From: Limosilactobacillus alvi
GTDB taxonomy: Bacteria; Bacillota; Bacilli; Lactobacillales; Lactobacillaceae
DNA: 61,448 nucleotides
Assembly (NCBI RefSeq): GCF_016900115.1
Contig: NZ_JACJJQ010000009.1
Location: 1 to 61,448 of the forward strand
Direction of reading: 5' to 3'
Part shown: positions 16,138-24,993 of the stretch, one piece after another
Layout: every line of letters begins with the position of its first letter
Position numbering within the stretch: the first letter of the stretch is position 1
Made by a program: the position numbers and the translations under genes
The notes under the pieces: generated by a model
What the model was told of the DNA's origin: nothing
Seen by the model: the letters and a program-made list of their open reading frames with translations, nothing else
Databases searched by the model: none

Positions 16138-17331
16138 TTATTCGGCAACCTCACTCCGCCAACCTTGTACTTCATCACGGGCTGACATCCGGACCGGCAG
16201 CAAGCGACTTAAGATCCGGTACAAGATCCAGACCATCACAAAGGTGTAAACCATGGTAATTGCGGTTGCCCCAATCTGAACTAAGAATTGTTGCCAGCCG
16301 CCCCCGTAAAAGAGACCATTGTGCACTACCGCGGGGTTAACCGCATGGGTGGCAAAGAGCCCGGTGGCGATGCTCCCCCAGATCCCACTAATCCCGTGAC
16401 AGCCAAAGGCATCTAAGGTATCATCAACCTTCAACAGCGGTTTGATAAAACGCACAAAGAGGTAACTAATAATTGCTCCACCGATACCAATCAACGTGGC
16501 CCCCGTAATGGTGACATAACCCGTGGCTGGGGTAATTGCGACCAGGCCACATAAAGCCCCGGTACAAGTTCCCACCAGGGTAACGTGCGGTTGGAAAATT
16601 AATTCTAATACTTGCCAAGCAACCATCGCCCCAGCCGTCGCCACGGTTGTCGTTAACATTGCTTGGACGGCAATCTCGTTAATCGCTAAGGCGGAACCAG
16701 CGTTAAAACCATACCATCCTAGCCATAACATTGACGTGCCGATTAAAACGAGCGCTTGATTGTCATGGCGCAAGGTTCGGTCAAGCCGGGGTCCGACTAA
16801 CAGCGAAAGGGTAAAGGCCGTGACTCCGGCATTGATGTGTACCACCGTTCCCCCCGCAAAGTCTAAGGTCCCCAGGTGTTGCAAGAAGCCGCCACCCCAA
16901 ACCATATGCACGAGCGGATAATAAATCAAAACTGACCAGCCAATAATAAAGGCCGCTAAGAACGGCAACCGGACTCGCCCGACGATGGCCCCGATAAAAA
17001 GCGCTGGCGTAATAATTGCAAACATCATCTGGTATAAAGCATATAAGCCCAGCGGAATCCGGCTATCTGGCAGGACACTTGCTAAATTCAAGTGGTACAT
17101 CATCAAGGCCTTTAAGTTGCCCACCACCGGCCCTTGGCCACTAAAAGCGAGCGAATAGCCGATGACAACCCAGAGCAGGCTAGCTAAGCCACAAATGAAA
17201 AAGACCCCAATAAACGTATTGACCATATTCTTTTTCGGCACTAAGCCCCCATAAAAGAGGGCTAGTCCTGGCGTCATAAAGAAAACTAAAATTGAAGCTA
17301 CCATAATAAACAAGACATTAACGAGGCTCAT
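16138..17331 (-). CDS. amt: Ammonium transporter (Amt family)
   Basis: A 397-residue Amt/MEP/Rh channel with eleven predicted helices. ALFYGGLVPKKNM near residue 25-37 and DFAGGTVVHINAGVTA near 155-170 are family signatures; the latter contains one pore histidine, and DAFGCHGISGIWG near 310 contains the other. The protein conducts ammonium or ammonia into the cell. Length is normal. No glnK (PII) gene follows, in contrast to most amtB loci; instead a CopY-like repressor is next. ATG at 17331 overlies a GGGAAG-type site. Confidence 0.93.
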   Translation of the reverse strand: MSLVNVLFIMVASILVFFMTPGLALFYGGLVPKKNMVNTFIGVFFICGLASLLWVVIGYSLAFSGQGPVVGNLKALMMYHLNLASVLPDSRIPLGLYALYQMMFAIITPALFIGAIVGRVRLPFLAAFIIGWSVLIYYPLVHMVWGGGFLQHLGTLDFAGGTVVHINAGVTAFTLSLLVGPRLDRTLRHDNQALVLIGTSMLWLGWYGFNAGSALAINEIAVQAMLTTTVATAGAMVAWQVLELIFQPHVTLVGTCTGALCGLVAITPATGYVTITGATLIGIGGAIISYLFVRFIKPLLKVDDTLDAFGCHGISGIWGSIATGLFATHAVNPAVVHNGLFYGGGWQQFLVQIGATAITMVYTFVMVWILYRILSRLLPVRMSARDEVQGWRSEVAE

Positions 17332-17556
17332 CCAATCATCCTTCCCTCAAATAATACTGGTAACTATAGACCAATTTTAGCTAACTGCCAACCGCTTACC
17401 ATTAATCCCGTTAATAAATAGCTTTTAACCTTATCATTGCAACTTTTATTAATTTGAAACCGATTACGATTTTATCAAAGAAAGCTAGACCAATTGGGCA
17501 TTGACACCATGTGTTATCCTAAAGCTTAAAGACTTAATTTAGAGAGGAATTTGATT

Positions 17557-18879
17557 GTGGAGGAATTATTCGAACACACTTCCATTCGCCGGGCTTATTT
17601 TACTCTAGCGCTCCCGGTAGTTTTAAACATGGTGGTGTCTTTAATCTATAACATGGTTGATACCTTCTTTGTGGCGCAAACCCAAAACCCCGATCTGGTC
17701 GCGGGGGTTTCCCTCGGGGCCCCACTTTTTACCTTAATGATTGCCCTTGGCGATATGCTCGGCCTTGGTGGCTCATCGTTAATTTCGCGGCTCTTTGGCG
17801 AACATCGCTACGCTGAAGCCAAAAATGCGAGTGGTTTTTGTTTTTATGGTAGCTTTTTGCTCGGGATCGGGGTCATGCTCATCCTCATGTTGGGACAAAC
17901 GCCCTTTTTAAAGCTCCTCGGAGCCACGGACGCAACCTGGGAATATGCGCGACAATACTACCTCGTGATCGCTGCCGGGGCCCCTTTTATTATTTTCTTT
18001 TACTCCCCGGTTAATATCCTCCGCACGGAGGGGCTCGCCGTGCAGTCGATGAAAGCGAGCGTTGTCGGAACGGTGATCAACATTATCTTAAACCCCATCT
18101 TGATCTTTCCTTGTGGATTGGGCGCCGCTGGTTCGGCTTTAGCCACCGTCATTGGTAACATTTTGGCTGACATTTTGATGGTTTACTATCTCCTGTCTGC
18201 CAGCAAACGCTTAACCACATCAATCCACCATACCAAGTTAGCTGGTCCACTCCAGCGTGAGATCTTGATGATTGGGATCCCCGCCTCCGTTACCAATCTA
18301 ATGTCAACCTTTGCGATGGCCATGACCAACCGCTATTTGATTCATTACGGGGCAACCTCAGTGGCCGCGATGGGAATTGCCTTAAAAATCAGCATGATCA
18401 CCACCATGATTTTCGTTGGCTTTGCCTTTGGTGCCCAACCGCTGATTGGCTATACCTACGGAGCTAAGGATACGCAACGATTTAACGCTACGATCCGCCT
18501 TGACTTAAGCGTGGTTTGTGGTTTTTCACTAATCATGACCTACTTAATGTGGTTTTTGGCGCCAACAATGATTAAATGGTTTATGAAGGATCCGGCCGTC
18601 ATCGCCCACGGAACGATGATGATTCGTTGGTTAATTGCTTCAGCAACCTTAGCCGGTTTAATCTTGGTTTTCACGACGATGTTTCAAGCCATGGGGAAAG
18701 CTTTCCCCGCCTTTATTCTCTCCTTCTTTCGCCAAGGAGTTATCTTTTACCTAGTGCTAACCCTCTTTGCCCATCTTTTTGGTTACCAAGGGATTATTGC
18801 CAGTCAAGCAGGCGCGGATTTGGTTACCGCCATCATTGCCGTCATCCTCTTTAACTTTTACCGGCCCAAAACTAGGTAA
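17557..18879 (+). CDS. MATE-family multidrug/sodium antiporter
   Basis: A 440-residue transporter with twelve helices in two similar halves, each starting with a family-specific stretch (ALPVVLNMVVSLIYNMVDTF in the first, GIPASVTNLMSTFAMAMTNR in the second). MATE proteins export cationic compounds or flavins in exchange for sodium or protons. The longest frame begins with TTG at 17551, but GTG at 17557 is better spaced from AGAGAGG. A single-gene transcript, ended by the convergent hairpin at 18905. The substrate is unknown. Confidence 0.9.
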   Translation: MEELFEHTSIRRAYFTLALPVVLNMVVSLIYNMVDTFFVAQTQNPDLVAGVSLGAPLFTLMIALGDMLGLGGSSLISRLFGEHRYAEAKNASGFCFYGSFLLGIGVMLILMLGQTPFLKLLGATDATWEYARQYYLVIAAGAPFIIFFYSPVNILRTEGLAVQSMKASVVGTVINIILNPILIFPCGLGAAGSALATVIGNILADILMVYYLLSASKRLTTSIHHTKLAGPLQREILMIGIPASVTNLMSTFAMAMTNRYLIHYGATSVAAMGIALKISMITTMIFVGFAFGAQPLIGYTYGAKDTQRFNATIRLDLSVVCGFSLIMTYLMWFLAPTMIKWFMKDPAVIAHGTMMIRWLIASATLAGLILVFTTMFQAMGKAFPAFILSFFRQGVIFYLVLTLFAHLFGYQGIIASQAGADLVTAIIAVILFNFYRPKTR

Positions 18880-18904
18880 TAACCAAACGTTATCTCACCA
18901 CACC

Positions 18905-18942
18905 AAAAAGCCCAGGGAGAAATGTCTCTTCCTGGGCTTTTT
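18905..18942. terminator. Bidirectional terminator between MATE and YjeM copy 2
   Basis: AAAAAGCCCAGG and CCTGGGCTTTTT form a strong stem with A- and T-runs on either side, so it can end both the rightward MATE transcript and the leftward permease transcript. Confidence 0.88.
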
Positions 18943-18982
18943 GTTATCAAATATTATTATTTAACACCGCTACCGACCACGA

Positions 18983-20485
18983 TTATTTTTGAACGCCGTG
19001 CTTCTTACCCGCAATCTCGTAGAAGAGATAAGCAATTAAGGCAAAGAAGAATGGACCCGCAATCGTCCAGAAGGCCGTTTCAAAATCGTGATCAAGGATT
19101 GGTTGGATGAAGGTAAAGAGCGTCCCGACAATCAAAATCAATTCCACGAAACAAACTAATACATTCGTCCAAGTTGGATTCTTAAAGGCGACAAAGCTTT
19201 GGTCATAGTGCTTCTTCTTGAAGAATGGGAAGGCCCCCACTAAGAACATGTAAGGCGCTGTGGAAGAAACATTCGCCATATCCGTTAAGATCGTGTAAAA
19301 CCGTTGGGCCGCTGAGCCCCCGAAAGAAACTAAGAAGACAATCACACAAACGACGATTGCTTGGACCCACATTGCATTGGCTGGCATATCCGCCTTGTTT
19401 AGCTTCGTTAACTTGGCTGGCCACAAGCGCCGGTCAGAACCAAGAATAAAGGCCTTAATTGGTGAATACATCAAAATAAAGAGGGCCCCTAAGAAACCGA
19501 TGGCTTGCGCTAAAGCAACGATCCGCGTCATCGCAACCCCAAAGGTAACGGCTGCCGCATGGGACCAACCTAAGGCGTTCCCCATGGCCACCCCTAAGTA
19601 GTTGAAGACCACGTAAGTAACGTTCCCCAAGTTAACATTGGACTTCGTCATTTGCGATTGGTAGTTAATTGACCAACCAAGCATGAAGATCATTAAGACG
19701 TAAGTTCCAATCGTAAAGATCGAGGCAATAATCAAGCCCCGGGGAAAAGTCTTTTCCGGATTATCCATGTCATCCGTAACGGAACCTAAGGATTCCATCC
19801 CCCCGTAGGCAAAGACAGCATAAACCACGAAGGAAATCAAAGCAATTGGCGTTTGGAAAGCCGGATTTGGCGAAGTAATAAAGGCACTAGGACCATCAAT
19901 TGGTTGAGCTAACTTAAAGTGATTGGCAAATAAAACAATTAAGGAAACGACCACGAAGATCACATTAACTACGATGGTAAAAATTCCCCCTAAAGAACCA
20001 ATCTTGGCAATCGCATTCATCCCCTTGGAACTAAAGAACGTGATCGCCAGAATCATCAAGATACCCAAGATCCCAATGGTTTGGGTCGAAGAAAGTCCCA
20101 AGATCGACCAAGAACCAGTCGTATCCTTACCGAACAACAGGGCTGAGAAAGTGATCCAAACCCGCGAAGCAGTTGAAACCATCCAGACAATCCAAGAGGC
20201 AAGCCAAACGAACGTCCCAATAAAGGCCATCCGTTCTCCAATTGAACCAGCTAACCAGGAATAAATCCCCCCTTGAGCATCCTTAAAGGCGGACCCATAT
20301 TCGGCCATCATCAGACCACATGGGAAGAAGAAACAAATCCCGGCTAGGGCGTACCAGAAGATACTCCCGTAACCCATTTGCAAGTAAGCATTTGAAACAT
20401 TCCCGAACCCGAAAATCGTGGAAATGATCATTGTCACCAAGCCGAAGGTCGTAATCTTTTTGACCTTACTATTGCTATCGTCCAT
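18983..20485 (-). CDS. yjeM: APC-family amino acid permease, YjeM type (copy 2)
   Basis: A 500-residue paralogue of the permease at 12643. Shared landmarks include TMIISTIFGFGN in helix 1, EYGSAFKDAQGGIYSWL, WMVSTASRVWI and SPIKAFILGSDRRLWP, all near the same positions. The longest frame adds an N-terminal stretch, but ATG at 20485 is preferred: GGAGG lies 11 bases upstream and the upstream ATG at 20503 has no ribosome site. A consensus promoter is 55 bases further upstream. Substrate probably an amino acid or GABA-like compound, not determinable here. Confidence 0.86.
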   Translation of the reverse strand: MDDSNSKVKKITTFGLVTMIISTIFGFGNVSNAYLQMGYGSIFWYALAGICFFFPCGLMMAEYGSAFKDAQGGIYSWLAGSIGERMAFIGTFVWLASWIVWMVSTASRVWITFSALLFGKDTTGSWSILGLSSTQTIGILGILMILAITFFSSKGMNAIAKIGSLGGIFTIVVNVIFVVVSLIVLFANHFKLAQPIDGPSAFITSPNPAFQTPIALISFVVYAVFAYGGMESLGSVTDDMDNPEKTFPRGLIIASIFTIGTYVLMIFMLGWSINYQSQMTKSNVNLGNVTYVVFNYLGVAMGNALGWSHAAAVTFGVAMTRIVALAQAIGFLGALFILMYSPIKAFILGSDRRLWPAKLTKLNKADMPANAMWVQAIVVCVIVFLVSFGGSAAQRFYTILTDMANVSSTAPYMFLVGAFPFFKKKHYDQSFVAFKNPTWTNVLVCFVELILIVGTLFTFIQPILDHDFETAFWTIAGPFFFALIAYLFYEIAGKKHGVQK

Positions 20486-20540
20486 TTCAGAATCATCCTC
20501 CATAAATGAATAAAAATTATTAAAAAATTCAACGTTAATA

Positions 20541-20569
20541 ATTATAGGCGTCCGCTTTGATTTTAGCAA
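20541..20569 (-). promoter_or_regulatory. Promoter of YjeM copy 2
   Basis: Minus-strand TTGCTA (20564-20569) and TATAAT (20541-20546) are 17 bases apart, ahead of the permease start. A close match to the housekeeping consensus. Confidence 0.72.
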
Positions 20570-20590
20570 GGTAAAATCTCACCAGTAATT

Positions 20591-20610
20591 AGGAGCTTTT
20601 TTCCATCCTC
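20591..20610. repeat. Fragment of the intergenic repeat (3' end only)
   Basis: AGGAGCTTTTTTCCATCCTC matches the 3' end of repeat copy 1 (AGGAGCTTTTTTCCCATCCTC at 15620-15640) with one base missing. No other part of the element is present, so it is either a remnant or coincidental similarity in a terminator-like T-run. Confidence 0.4.
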
Positions 20611-20630
20611 TTCATCAATGCATAAAAACC

Positions 20631-20987
20631 TTATAACCATTCTTGCTCGTAAACCGCTTCTTTAAAACCGGCCGTCACATGATTGCCCTCCACCATTAAG
20701 GGGCGCTTAATTAGTTTGCCATCACTGGCGAGTAGTTCGGCTGCCTGGTCAATCGTCATCTCAGCTAGCTTGTCTTTAAGCCCCTGTTGGCGGTAGTGTT
20801 GACCACTGGTGTTAAAGAAATAGCGCAAGCCCTTAGCTTGATTAGCAGTGAGCCAGCGTTTAAGATCACTCGCCGCTGGTGGGGTCGCAACTAAATCAAT
20901 CTTATTAAAAGCAACTTGGTGCGCGTTTAACCACTGCTCCGCCTTTTTACAAGTGGAACACCGCGAATAACAATAGAATGTTGGCAT
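20631..20987 (-). CDS. ArsC/Spx-family thioredoxin-fold protein
   Basis: A 118-residue protein with YSRCSTCKKAEQWL at residues 7-20, giving the CXXC redox pair, and LIKRPLMV near 92 containing the conserved RP loop. These define the ArsC/Spx/MgsR superfamily. Spx proteins bind RNA polymerase under thiol stress, and ArsC reduces arsenate with glutathione or thioredoxin. This one has the CXXC of Spx-like proteins but lies alone, without ars genes, so a YffB- or MgsR-type role is as likely as arsenate reduction. Confidence 0.8.
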   Translation of the reverse strand: MPTFYCYSRCSTCKKAEQWLNAHQVAFNKIDLVATPPAASDLKRWLTANQAKGLRYFFNTSGQHYRQQGLKDKLAEMTIDQAAELLASDGKLIKRPLMVEGNHVTAGFKEAVYEQEWL

Positions 20988-21063
20988 TTAAATCCCTTCC
21001 TTCAAGTAATATTATGTTTAATTATACCGCGAAAATTATATTAAAAACGCCTAGGTTAAGAAA

Positions 21064-21100
21064 TAAAAAAAGACAAAGGCCCGGTATGGCACCTTTGTCA
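21064..21100 (-). terminator. Terminator of the TPR protein gene
   Basis: On the minus strand GACAAAGG and CCTTTGTC form a stem followed directly by seven T residues, right after the TPR stop codon. Confidence 0.88.
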
Positions 21101-21111
21101 ACTAAATAAAG

Positions 21112-22377
21112 TTAAAAATCTCGTAATTGTCCATCAAGCTCATTTAATTCCGGATCATCTGGCGTCACCGTTAAGGCGTGATCGAGCGTATCCATCAAAA
21201 GGTCGCGTTCGCCACTTTCTTGGTAGAAGTAAATTAATTGTTTCAAGAAAGTTGGATTATCCCAGTATGTTGGGCGGGCAGTTTCGAAGGCTTGGCTTGC
21301 CCGCGCAAAGTCTTCTTTTGCTTGGTAGGATTGAGCAAGGTTCCATTCGACTTGCGGGTCAACTGAATCTGTTTCAATCCCTTGCAGTAAGTCAATGTTG
21401 GCGTCATGATCGCCTTGGCTCAGGTAATAATTACTGAGCTTGAGACTAATTGCCAAGTTTTCTGGAGCTAAGGCATGGGCGCTTTGCAGGTACTTTTTAA
21501 CCAGGTCAAATTCCCCTAACCGACCCGCAATGTCGGCTGCTAAAGTAAAGAGGTTTTCGTTATATTCATCCACCCCCAAGCCTTCTTGCGCTGTCTTGAG
21601 CGCTTGACTAAGATGGTTTTCCTGTAAATAAGCTTGGGCTAAGGCAGGATAGGCCGAAGCATATTGGTTATCTTCATCAATTAATTCCTTTAAGGTAATG
21701 ATTGCTTCCTTGAGTTGGCCTAAGTTTAACTGGGTTAACCCGGTTTGGAAACGAATATCGGCCGTCATAAAACCGGGGGCCACTTGTTTCAAATATCCAA
21801 GGGCTTGATCAAACTTGCCGCTTTGCGCATAGGCCATGCCTAAACGACCAGCAATGTCGACCCGGGCAAATTCCGCCACCCCTGCTTGAATCAAGGCAAA
21901 GTAGTAGCGGATTGCCAATGCAAATCGCCCAGTAGCGTAGTAATATTCCCCTAAAGCAAATAAAACAGCGGGTTCTTCTGGCGCAATTTGGTAAGCAGTC
22001 TGCAGTTTTTCTTCCGTGACTTCAAACTGCTCTTCCGTTTGATAAAGGTCCGCCGCAACTAACAAGGATTGGAGATAAGCATCGGAGTCAGGCTTAATTT
22101 GCGCTAAGTAGGCCAAAGCTTCATCATTATTCCCGTTATCAATCGCAATTTCCGCCAAGGCCGTCCGTAACTCATCCTCATCGGGATACCGGTCTAAGAG
22201 TTTTAAGTAGGTCCGTTGAGCTTGTTGTAAAAAACCTAAGGCATACAACTGCTCCGCCAAGCTAAAGAGCACTTCATCATCGTCTTGGCGCAAAGCCCAA
22301 GCAAAGTCCTTTTTAGCTTCGTCCAATTGCCCCATTTCAATGGCATTTAACATTTTTTCCGCATATGATTCTGCCAC
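21112..22377 (-). CDS. ypiA: Tetratricopeptide repeat protein (YpiA-like)
   Basis: A 421-residue soluble protein made almost entirely of TPR helix pairs. Units such as ALAYLAQIKPDSDAY, ALFALGEYYYATGRFALA, LGMAYAQSGKFDQALGYL and AYPALAQAYLQENHLSQAL recur every 34 residues or so. It probably acts as a scaffold for protein contacts in the cytoplasm. Position two genes from hup fits the ypiA neighbourhood of Firmicutes. No signal peptide, no enzymatic domain. Acidic composition (many Asp and Glu). Function in lactobacilli is not established. Confidence 0.85.
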   Translation of the reverse strand: MAESYAEKMLNAIEMGQLDEAKKDFAWALRQDDDEVLFSLAEQLYALGFLQQAQRTYLKLLDRYPDEDELRTALAEIAIDNGNNDEALAYLAQIKPDSDAYLQSLLVAADLYQTEEQFEVTEEKLQTAYQIAPEEPAVLFALGEYYYATGRFALAIRYYFALIQAGVAEFARVDIAGRLGMAYAQSGKFDQALGYLKQVAPGFMTADIRFQTGLTQLNLGQLKEAIITLKELIDEDNQYASAYPALAQAYLQENHLSQALKTAQEGLGVDEYNENLFTLAADIAGRLGEFDLVKKYLQSAHALAPENLAISLKLSNYYLSQGDHDANIDLLQGIETDSVDPQVEWNLAQSYQAKEDFARASQAFETARPTYWDNPTFLKQLIYFYQESGERDLLMDTLDHALTVTPDDPELNELDGQLRDF

Positions 22378-22442
22378 AATTTTTCCTCCTCACAAAAATC
22401 ACTATCATATTATTTTACGCGGTTTGGACCTTTTGTGCTACT

Positions 22443-22478
22443 AAAAAGGCTAGAGAGCCTTAAATTTCTCCCTAGCCT
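22443..22478 (-). terminator. Terminator of the PEPCK/HPr-kinase-like gene
   Basis: AGGCTAGGGAG pairs with CTCTCTAGCCT on the minus strand, followed by five T residues, about 60 bases past the stop codon at 22538. Confidence 0.8.
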
Positions 22479-22537
22479 GTATTTGATTTTTAAATATTAT
22501 TCAGCAAGTTTGCGACCAGACATTGGCACAATCTGAT

Positions 22538-24223
22538 TTACTTTTCCATCAAATCCTTCAATAAGGCCCGGGCTGAATCATGGAGCGCCTTAGGTGACTT
22601 GTCGTTACCCAAGTGGGTGTAGATTTCACCTACAGGAACCCCTTGCTGGAAGAGGGCTGCAAAGACCTTATCAATAACTGGCCGGGTCAAGGCTTCCTCT
22701 TGCACGGGACCGAATGGGTTAGCAAAGAAGGTCGTCGTCATCCCCACTTCATCAGTTGTCCCGAGAGCCTTCCGCTTACCAGCAATAAAGACCTTCTTGG
22801 CTGAGGCTTCGTCATCAAAGAAGTGGACCCCCACGCCATCATCGTAGTTATTAGCATAGAGCCACATATCAATTTCGTGTTCGGCGACCACTTCAGCGTA
22901 TGACGCAGCGGGAATAATTACCCGGGCGTTCTTACGTTCTGGGTTCAAGAAGACCCCACGGTCCATGTTATTGAAGGCCACGGAACTGGAAAGGTCATCC
23001 AACCGGACGAAGGCCCCCGTTTCCGTCCCTTGGGCTACCACTTGTCCATCGGAACGAACCCGGAACGAACCCATATCATCAAAGATCGTATCAACCGCAA
23101 TAATTTGGTCATCAGCAACTTCTTGGAGGGCTTCAATGGATTCCGACTTCCCGGCGCCGGAGTCCCCAAAGAAGACCACCGTCTTTTGCTGGCCGCTCTT
23201 GAAACGGATCCGAACCATTGACCCGTGAATTGGTAAGAGCCCATGGTTGATTTGGTGCAAGTTGTGCAAGGTTAAGCACATCTTCTTCATGTAACCAAAG
23301 TAGGTCGTGTCATCCGTGTATGGCACTTCGCCGACCCAAATTCCATTTTGCTCATCATGGTAGTAGTGACTTACCATGCCTTCGGTTTCTGGCACACCAA
23401 AGAGCAAGATCACATCCGGCTTATGGCCGATCACATCTTCCTTCGGTGCTAATTCAAACAAGTTAGCCAGGGCGAGGCCATTAACCAGGTAATCCAGTTG
23501 GAAGTAGATAAAGGCTAAGGTTTCCCCAATCTTAGCTGGGTAGCAATACCATTCGCCCGGCTTACCATTAAAGTGTTCAATGGGGTTGTAATCAACCGCC
23601 GTGAACAGCCCCTTGCGCTTGTTAGAGATGGTGTGCATCAACAATGGTGGCCGTAACATAACCTTATCAATAAAGTCAAATTGGTTTAACGCCGCGTACT
23701 TTTCGGGGGCTGCCCATACATGATGCCGGACGAGCAAGGACGCATCCGTCCCCGCACTAACTTGCCGGAAAGTCCGGTTTGCAAAACCTTGCAGTTTTTC
23801 TTCGAGCATCCGGTAACTCCGCAGGACTAATTCATTAAAGCGCCGGTCGATCTGTTTAAATTCTTGTCCCAGAATGTGATTACTATCAGCTTTAATTACC
23901 GAAACCCGCAGTAAGGAGCGATAGAAAGAGTAAAAGCGTTCCAAACTAGCCAGAATTTCTTCCTTACTAAATTGATCATAAATCGTTGCATCATCAATCA
24001 TGACCTTGGCAAAGGCCGCCAGATATTCCTTCGCTGAAAGGGATTCAAAACTATTTGGCACCGCCGTCCCTTCGTTTTTGAGGAACAGTGCCACCAGTTC
24101 TTGCACATCTGGTGAATTAAAAAACGCAACAACACTCGTTGGGTAGTCCTGATTAAAATCTAATCGAGCTACCTTTCGTTCTGCGTTAACATATAATGAG
24201 TTTGTAACTAAAGCGTTCGACAT
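22538..24223 (-). CDS. P-loop kinase of the PEPCK/HPr-kinase superfamily
   Basis: A 561-residue protein. A Walker A motif FFGDSGAGKSES lies near residue 350, preceded by INHGLLPIHGSMVRI, and IIAVDTIFDDMG near 375-386 could supply the metal-binding aspartates. True ATP-dependent PEP carboxykinases read FFGLSGTGKTTLS there, and HPr kinases read GDSGVGKSE, so this P-loop is closer to the HPr-kinase form while the length suits PEPCK. Related proteins are commonly labelled PEP carboxykinase in lactobacilli. I would call it a kinase of unknown substrate. The N-terminal 300 residues are unassigned. A monocistronic gene, with its own terminator, next to hup. Confidence 0.65.
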   Translation of the reverse strand: MSNALVTNSLYVNAERKVARLDFNQDYPTSVVAFFNSPDVQELVALFLKNEGTAVPNSFESLSAKEYLAAFAKVMIDDATIYDQFSKEEILASLERFYSFYRSLLRVSVIKADSNHILGQEFKQIDRRFNELVLRSYRMLEEKLQGFANRTFRQVSAGTDASLLVRHHVWAAPEKYAALNQFDFIDKVMLRPPLLMHTISNKRKGLFTAVDYNPIEHFNGKPGEWYCYPAKIGETLAFIYFQLDYLVNGLALANLFELAPKEDVIGHKPDVILLFGVPETEGMVSHYYHDEQNGIWVGEVPYTDDTTYFGYMKKMCLTLHNLHQINHGLLPIHGSMVRIRFKSGQQKTVVFFGDSGAGKSESIEALQEVADDQIIAVDTIFDDMGSFRVRSDGQVVAQGTETGAFVRLDDLSSSVAFNNMDRGVFLNPERKNARVIIPAASYAEVVAEHEIDMWLYANNYDDGVGVHFFDDEASAKKVFIAGKRKALGTTDEVGMTTTFFANPFGPVQEEALTRPVIDKVFAALFQQGVPVGEIYTHLGNDKSPKALHDSARALLKDLMEK

Positions 24224-24408
24224 TAATGATCACATTCCTTTCGTTTGTTACTAATAGAATACCAGAATTTCAGAAAATGTGAACAATAATTGAGCACTTT
24301 TCAATTCGTCTCACCCACTTTTATTAACAAAAGATTAAATTTTGATAAAAGTAGCCTCTTTTATTTTGGTTGTAAACGAATTCAATTAGAATTTTTTCAA
24401 TTTAAAAT

Positions 24409-24439
24409 AAAAAAAATCCCCGCTCACGTATGAACGGGG
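24409..24439 (-). terminator. Terminator of hup
   Basis: CCCCG/CGGGG with an inner TCA/TGA pair forms a hairpin followed by T and eight further Ts on the minus strand, just past the hup stop. A textbook intrinsic terminator. Confidence 0.92.
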
Positions 24440-24463
24440 AATCATATTAACATTGAATGTTAA

Positions 24464-24739
24464 TTATTTAACGGCATCCTTCAAAGCCTTACCTGGCTTG
24501 AAAGCTGGTACCTTGCTGGCTGGAATTTGAATTTCGGCCCCTGTTTGTGGGTTCCGTCCCTTCCGGGCAGCCCGTTGACGGACTTCAAAGTTACCAAAGC
24601 CGATTAACTGAACCTTTTCACCCTTTGCCAAGGAAGCTTGGATCGCACTGAAAACCGCGTCAACTGCCGTCGTTGCATCTTTCTTGGTTAAACCAGTTGC
24701 ACTAGCAACATCGCTAACTAATTCTGCTTTATTTGCCAT
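24464..24739 (-). CDS. hup: DNA-binding protein HU
   Basis: A 91-residue HU/IHF protein. The N-terminal helices ([22 protein letters not shown]) dimerise; [23 protein letters not shown] holds the GFG turn and the beta arm, whose proline-containing tip ([12 protein letters not shown]) intercalates in DNA. It packages the nucleoid and aids repair and replication. Length and sequence are standard for Firmicute HU, which is usually essential. A single gene with its own promoter at 24839-24867 and a strong terminator. Confidence 0.98.
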   Translation of the reverse strand: MANKAELVSDVASATGLTKKDATTAVDAVFSAIQASLAKGEKVQLIGFGNFEVRQRAARKGRNPQTGAEIQIPASKVPAFKPGKALKDAVK

Positions 24740-24838
24740 TATCTTTTACCTCCGTTTAATGCCAGAATATCTGACACCCGAATGTGTTACCTCAAATAGG
24801 TATCGTAAACCAAGGTTCGTTCACTTGATTCATGATTA

Positions 24839-24867
24839 AGATTAGCATAGTAAAACACTGTAATCAA
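24839..24867 (-). promoter_or_regulatory. Promoter of hup
   Basis: TTGATT (24862-24867) and TAATCT (24839-24844) lie 17 bases apart on the minus strand, and TGC before the -10 makes it an extended type. The 100-base leader to the ATG contains no known motif. Confidence 0.6.
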
Positions 24868-24993
24868 GGCATTTTAAAAAGTTTTTACTAAATTATTATT
24901 AAAATGAAGTTTACTACTTAAATAAGTAAGCTAAGGCAAATAAGGACGTAAAGATTTTAAGAATTTGACATCCAACAATTGCTTTAGCGAATA

